64,000 nt of DNA from contig QXXF01000020.1 of assembly GCA_009911365.1 (NCBI GenBank), positions 1-64,000 on the forward strand. The letters are read 5' to 3'. The notes beneath the pieces were generated by a model that did not search any database, was not told the origin of the DNA, and worked only from the letters and a program-made list of their open reading frames with translations. Position numbers and translations under genes: made by a program. Positions 63,781 to 64,000 of this stretch are shown here, piece by piece (the first letter of the stretch is position 1; each line of letters begins with the position of its first letter). The stretch is from Clostridiales bacterium (GTDB lineage: Bacteria; Bacillota; Clostridia; Peptostreptococcales; Anaerovoracaceae).

Positions 63781-64000
63781 TCATCCAAAACAAATCCGAG
63801 CAAGGGTCTCCACTCCTACCCGCAGGCAGTCTTTGTTCACCTGGAAATCCCCTGTGTGAAGCGGACTATTCTCACGCCCTTCAAAGCCGCTTCCCAAAAA
63901 GAAATAGGCCCCTGGCACATGCCGCAAATAAGAGGAAAAATCATCCACTGTCATAGAAATCCGCTTGATCTCTGTCACCTTTCCCATCCCTGCCTCCGCA
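63781..64000 (-). CDS. M20-family amidohydrolase, C-terminal part
   Basis: The frame enters from the right edge and ends at 63781. The visible end has TVDDFSSYLRHVPGAYFFLGSG and then LHTGDFQVNKDCLRVGVETLARI, the typical C-terminus of M20 N-acyl-amino-acid amidohydrolases (hippurate/IAA-amino acid hydrolase group), including the metal-site histidine. Most of the gene is outside the window. Confidence 0.85.
   Translation of the reverse strand, partial: AEAGMGKVTEIKRISMTVDDFSSYLRHVPGAYFFLGSGFEGRENSPLHTGDFQVNKDCLRVGVETLARICFG

Noticed and set aside
1-64000. tRNA or rRNA genes
   Set aside because: No T-loop/anticodon arrangement or rRNA core sequence was recognised by eye; a covariance-model scan would be decisive.

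Overview
The window reads as chromosome of a low-to-mid G+C Gram-positive, spore-forming anaerobe of class Clostridia. Support comes from CwlJ/GerQ-like and CwlD-like spore cortex and germination genes, strong AGGAGG-type ribosome binding sites, an S-box (SAM-I) riboswitch on metK, sigma-54 enhancer-binding regulators beside BCCT carriers, and ferredoxin-type aldo/keto reductase. An amino-acid and betaine-using gut or sediment clostridium (Anaerovoracaceae / former Family XIII style) would fit, but the family-level guess is inference.

Layout. 1-3.4 kb is a decayed accessory patch: a frameshifted secreted HExxH protein, an XRE repressor, small ORFs and remnants of IS256-type and IS1182-type transposases. 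3.4-13.3 kb, all on the minus strand, carries a lipoprotein carboxylesterase, a membrane-anchored LuxR regulator (frameshifted), a MecA-type penicillin-binding protein behind two BlaI/MecI-like operators, DUF445, dGTPase, a small methyltransferase and a saccharopine-dehydrogenase-like (SDH) enzyme. A divergent AraC regulator follows. 15.4-20.7 kb holds a decaying TPR-DUF4037-DUF4125 operon, a DMT exporter, a broken AAA/DUF4143 ATPase and a TipA-like MerR regulator with its own long-spacer promoter. 20.8-26.5 kb is a chaperone block: a hendecad-repeat coiled-coil protein, an HscC-like Hsp70, and a 1069-residue TPR protein with a J-like N-terminus that lacks HPD. 26.6-33.9 kb is mostly housekeeping (SMC-like ATPase, aspartate kinase, metK with S-box, beta-lactamase-fold hydrolase, ferredoxin-type aldo/keto reductase) plus one orphan 393-residue protein.

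34.0-38.4 kb and 45.2-50.2 kb are two related sigma-54 loci. Each has a PAS/AAA+ enhancer-binding protein, a near-consensus -24/-12 promoter and a BCCT transporter, paired with a ureohydrolase in the first and an amidohydrolase in the second. The first is a ruin (frameshifts and a roughly 270-residue deletion in its carrier). The second is intact except for one in-frame amber codon in its regulator. Between them lie a dead PIN toxin with an intact small partner, a LysO remnant with a 9-C tract, a CPBP protease, PadR, flavodoxin, TIGR04076, CHAP and Rpn genes, and truncated reductase and acetyltransferase genes.

50.3-53.2 kb is a second SDH-like/AraC pair, so this module occurs twice in the window. 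CwlD, an AlaX-type alanyl-tRNA editing protein, a wrecked type I restriction system (hsdR with an in-frame amber; hsdS cut by an IS982-family element with inverted ends and an imperfect 9-bp duplication), a LysR/MFS pair with repeated half-sites, the cwlJ/gerQ-like pair and the 3' end of an M20 peptidase gene complete the window. No rRNA, tRNA or CRISPR array was recognised. The dominant theme is active gene loss by internal deletions, homopolymer frameshifts and amber mutations among accessory genes, while large housekeeping genes stay intact.
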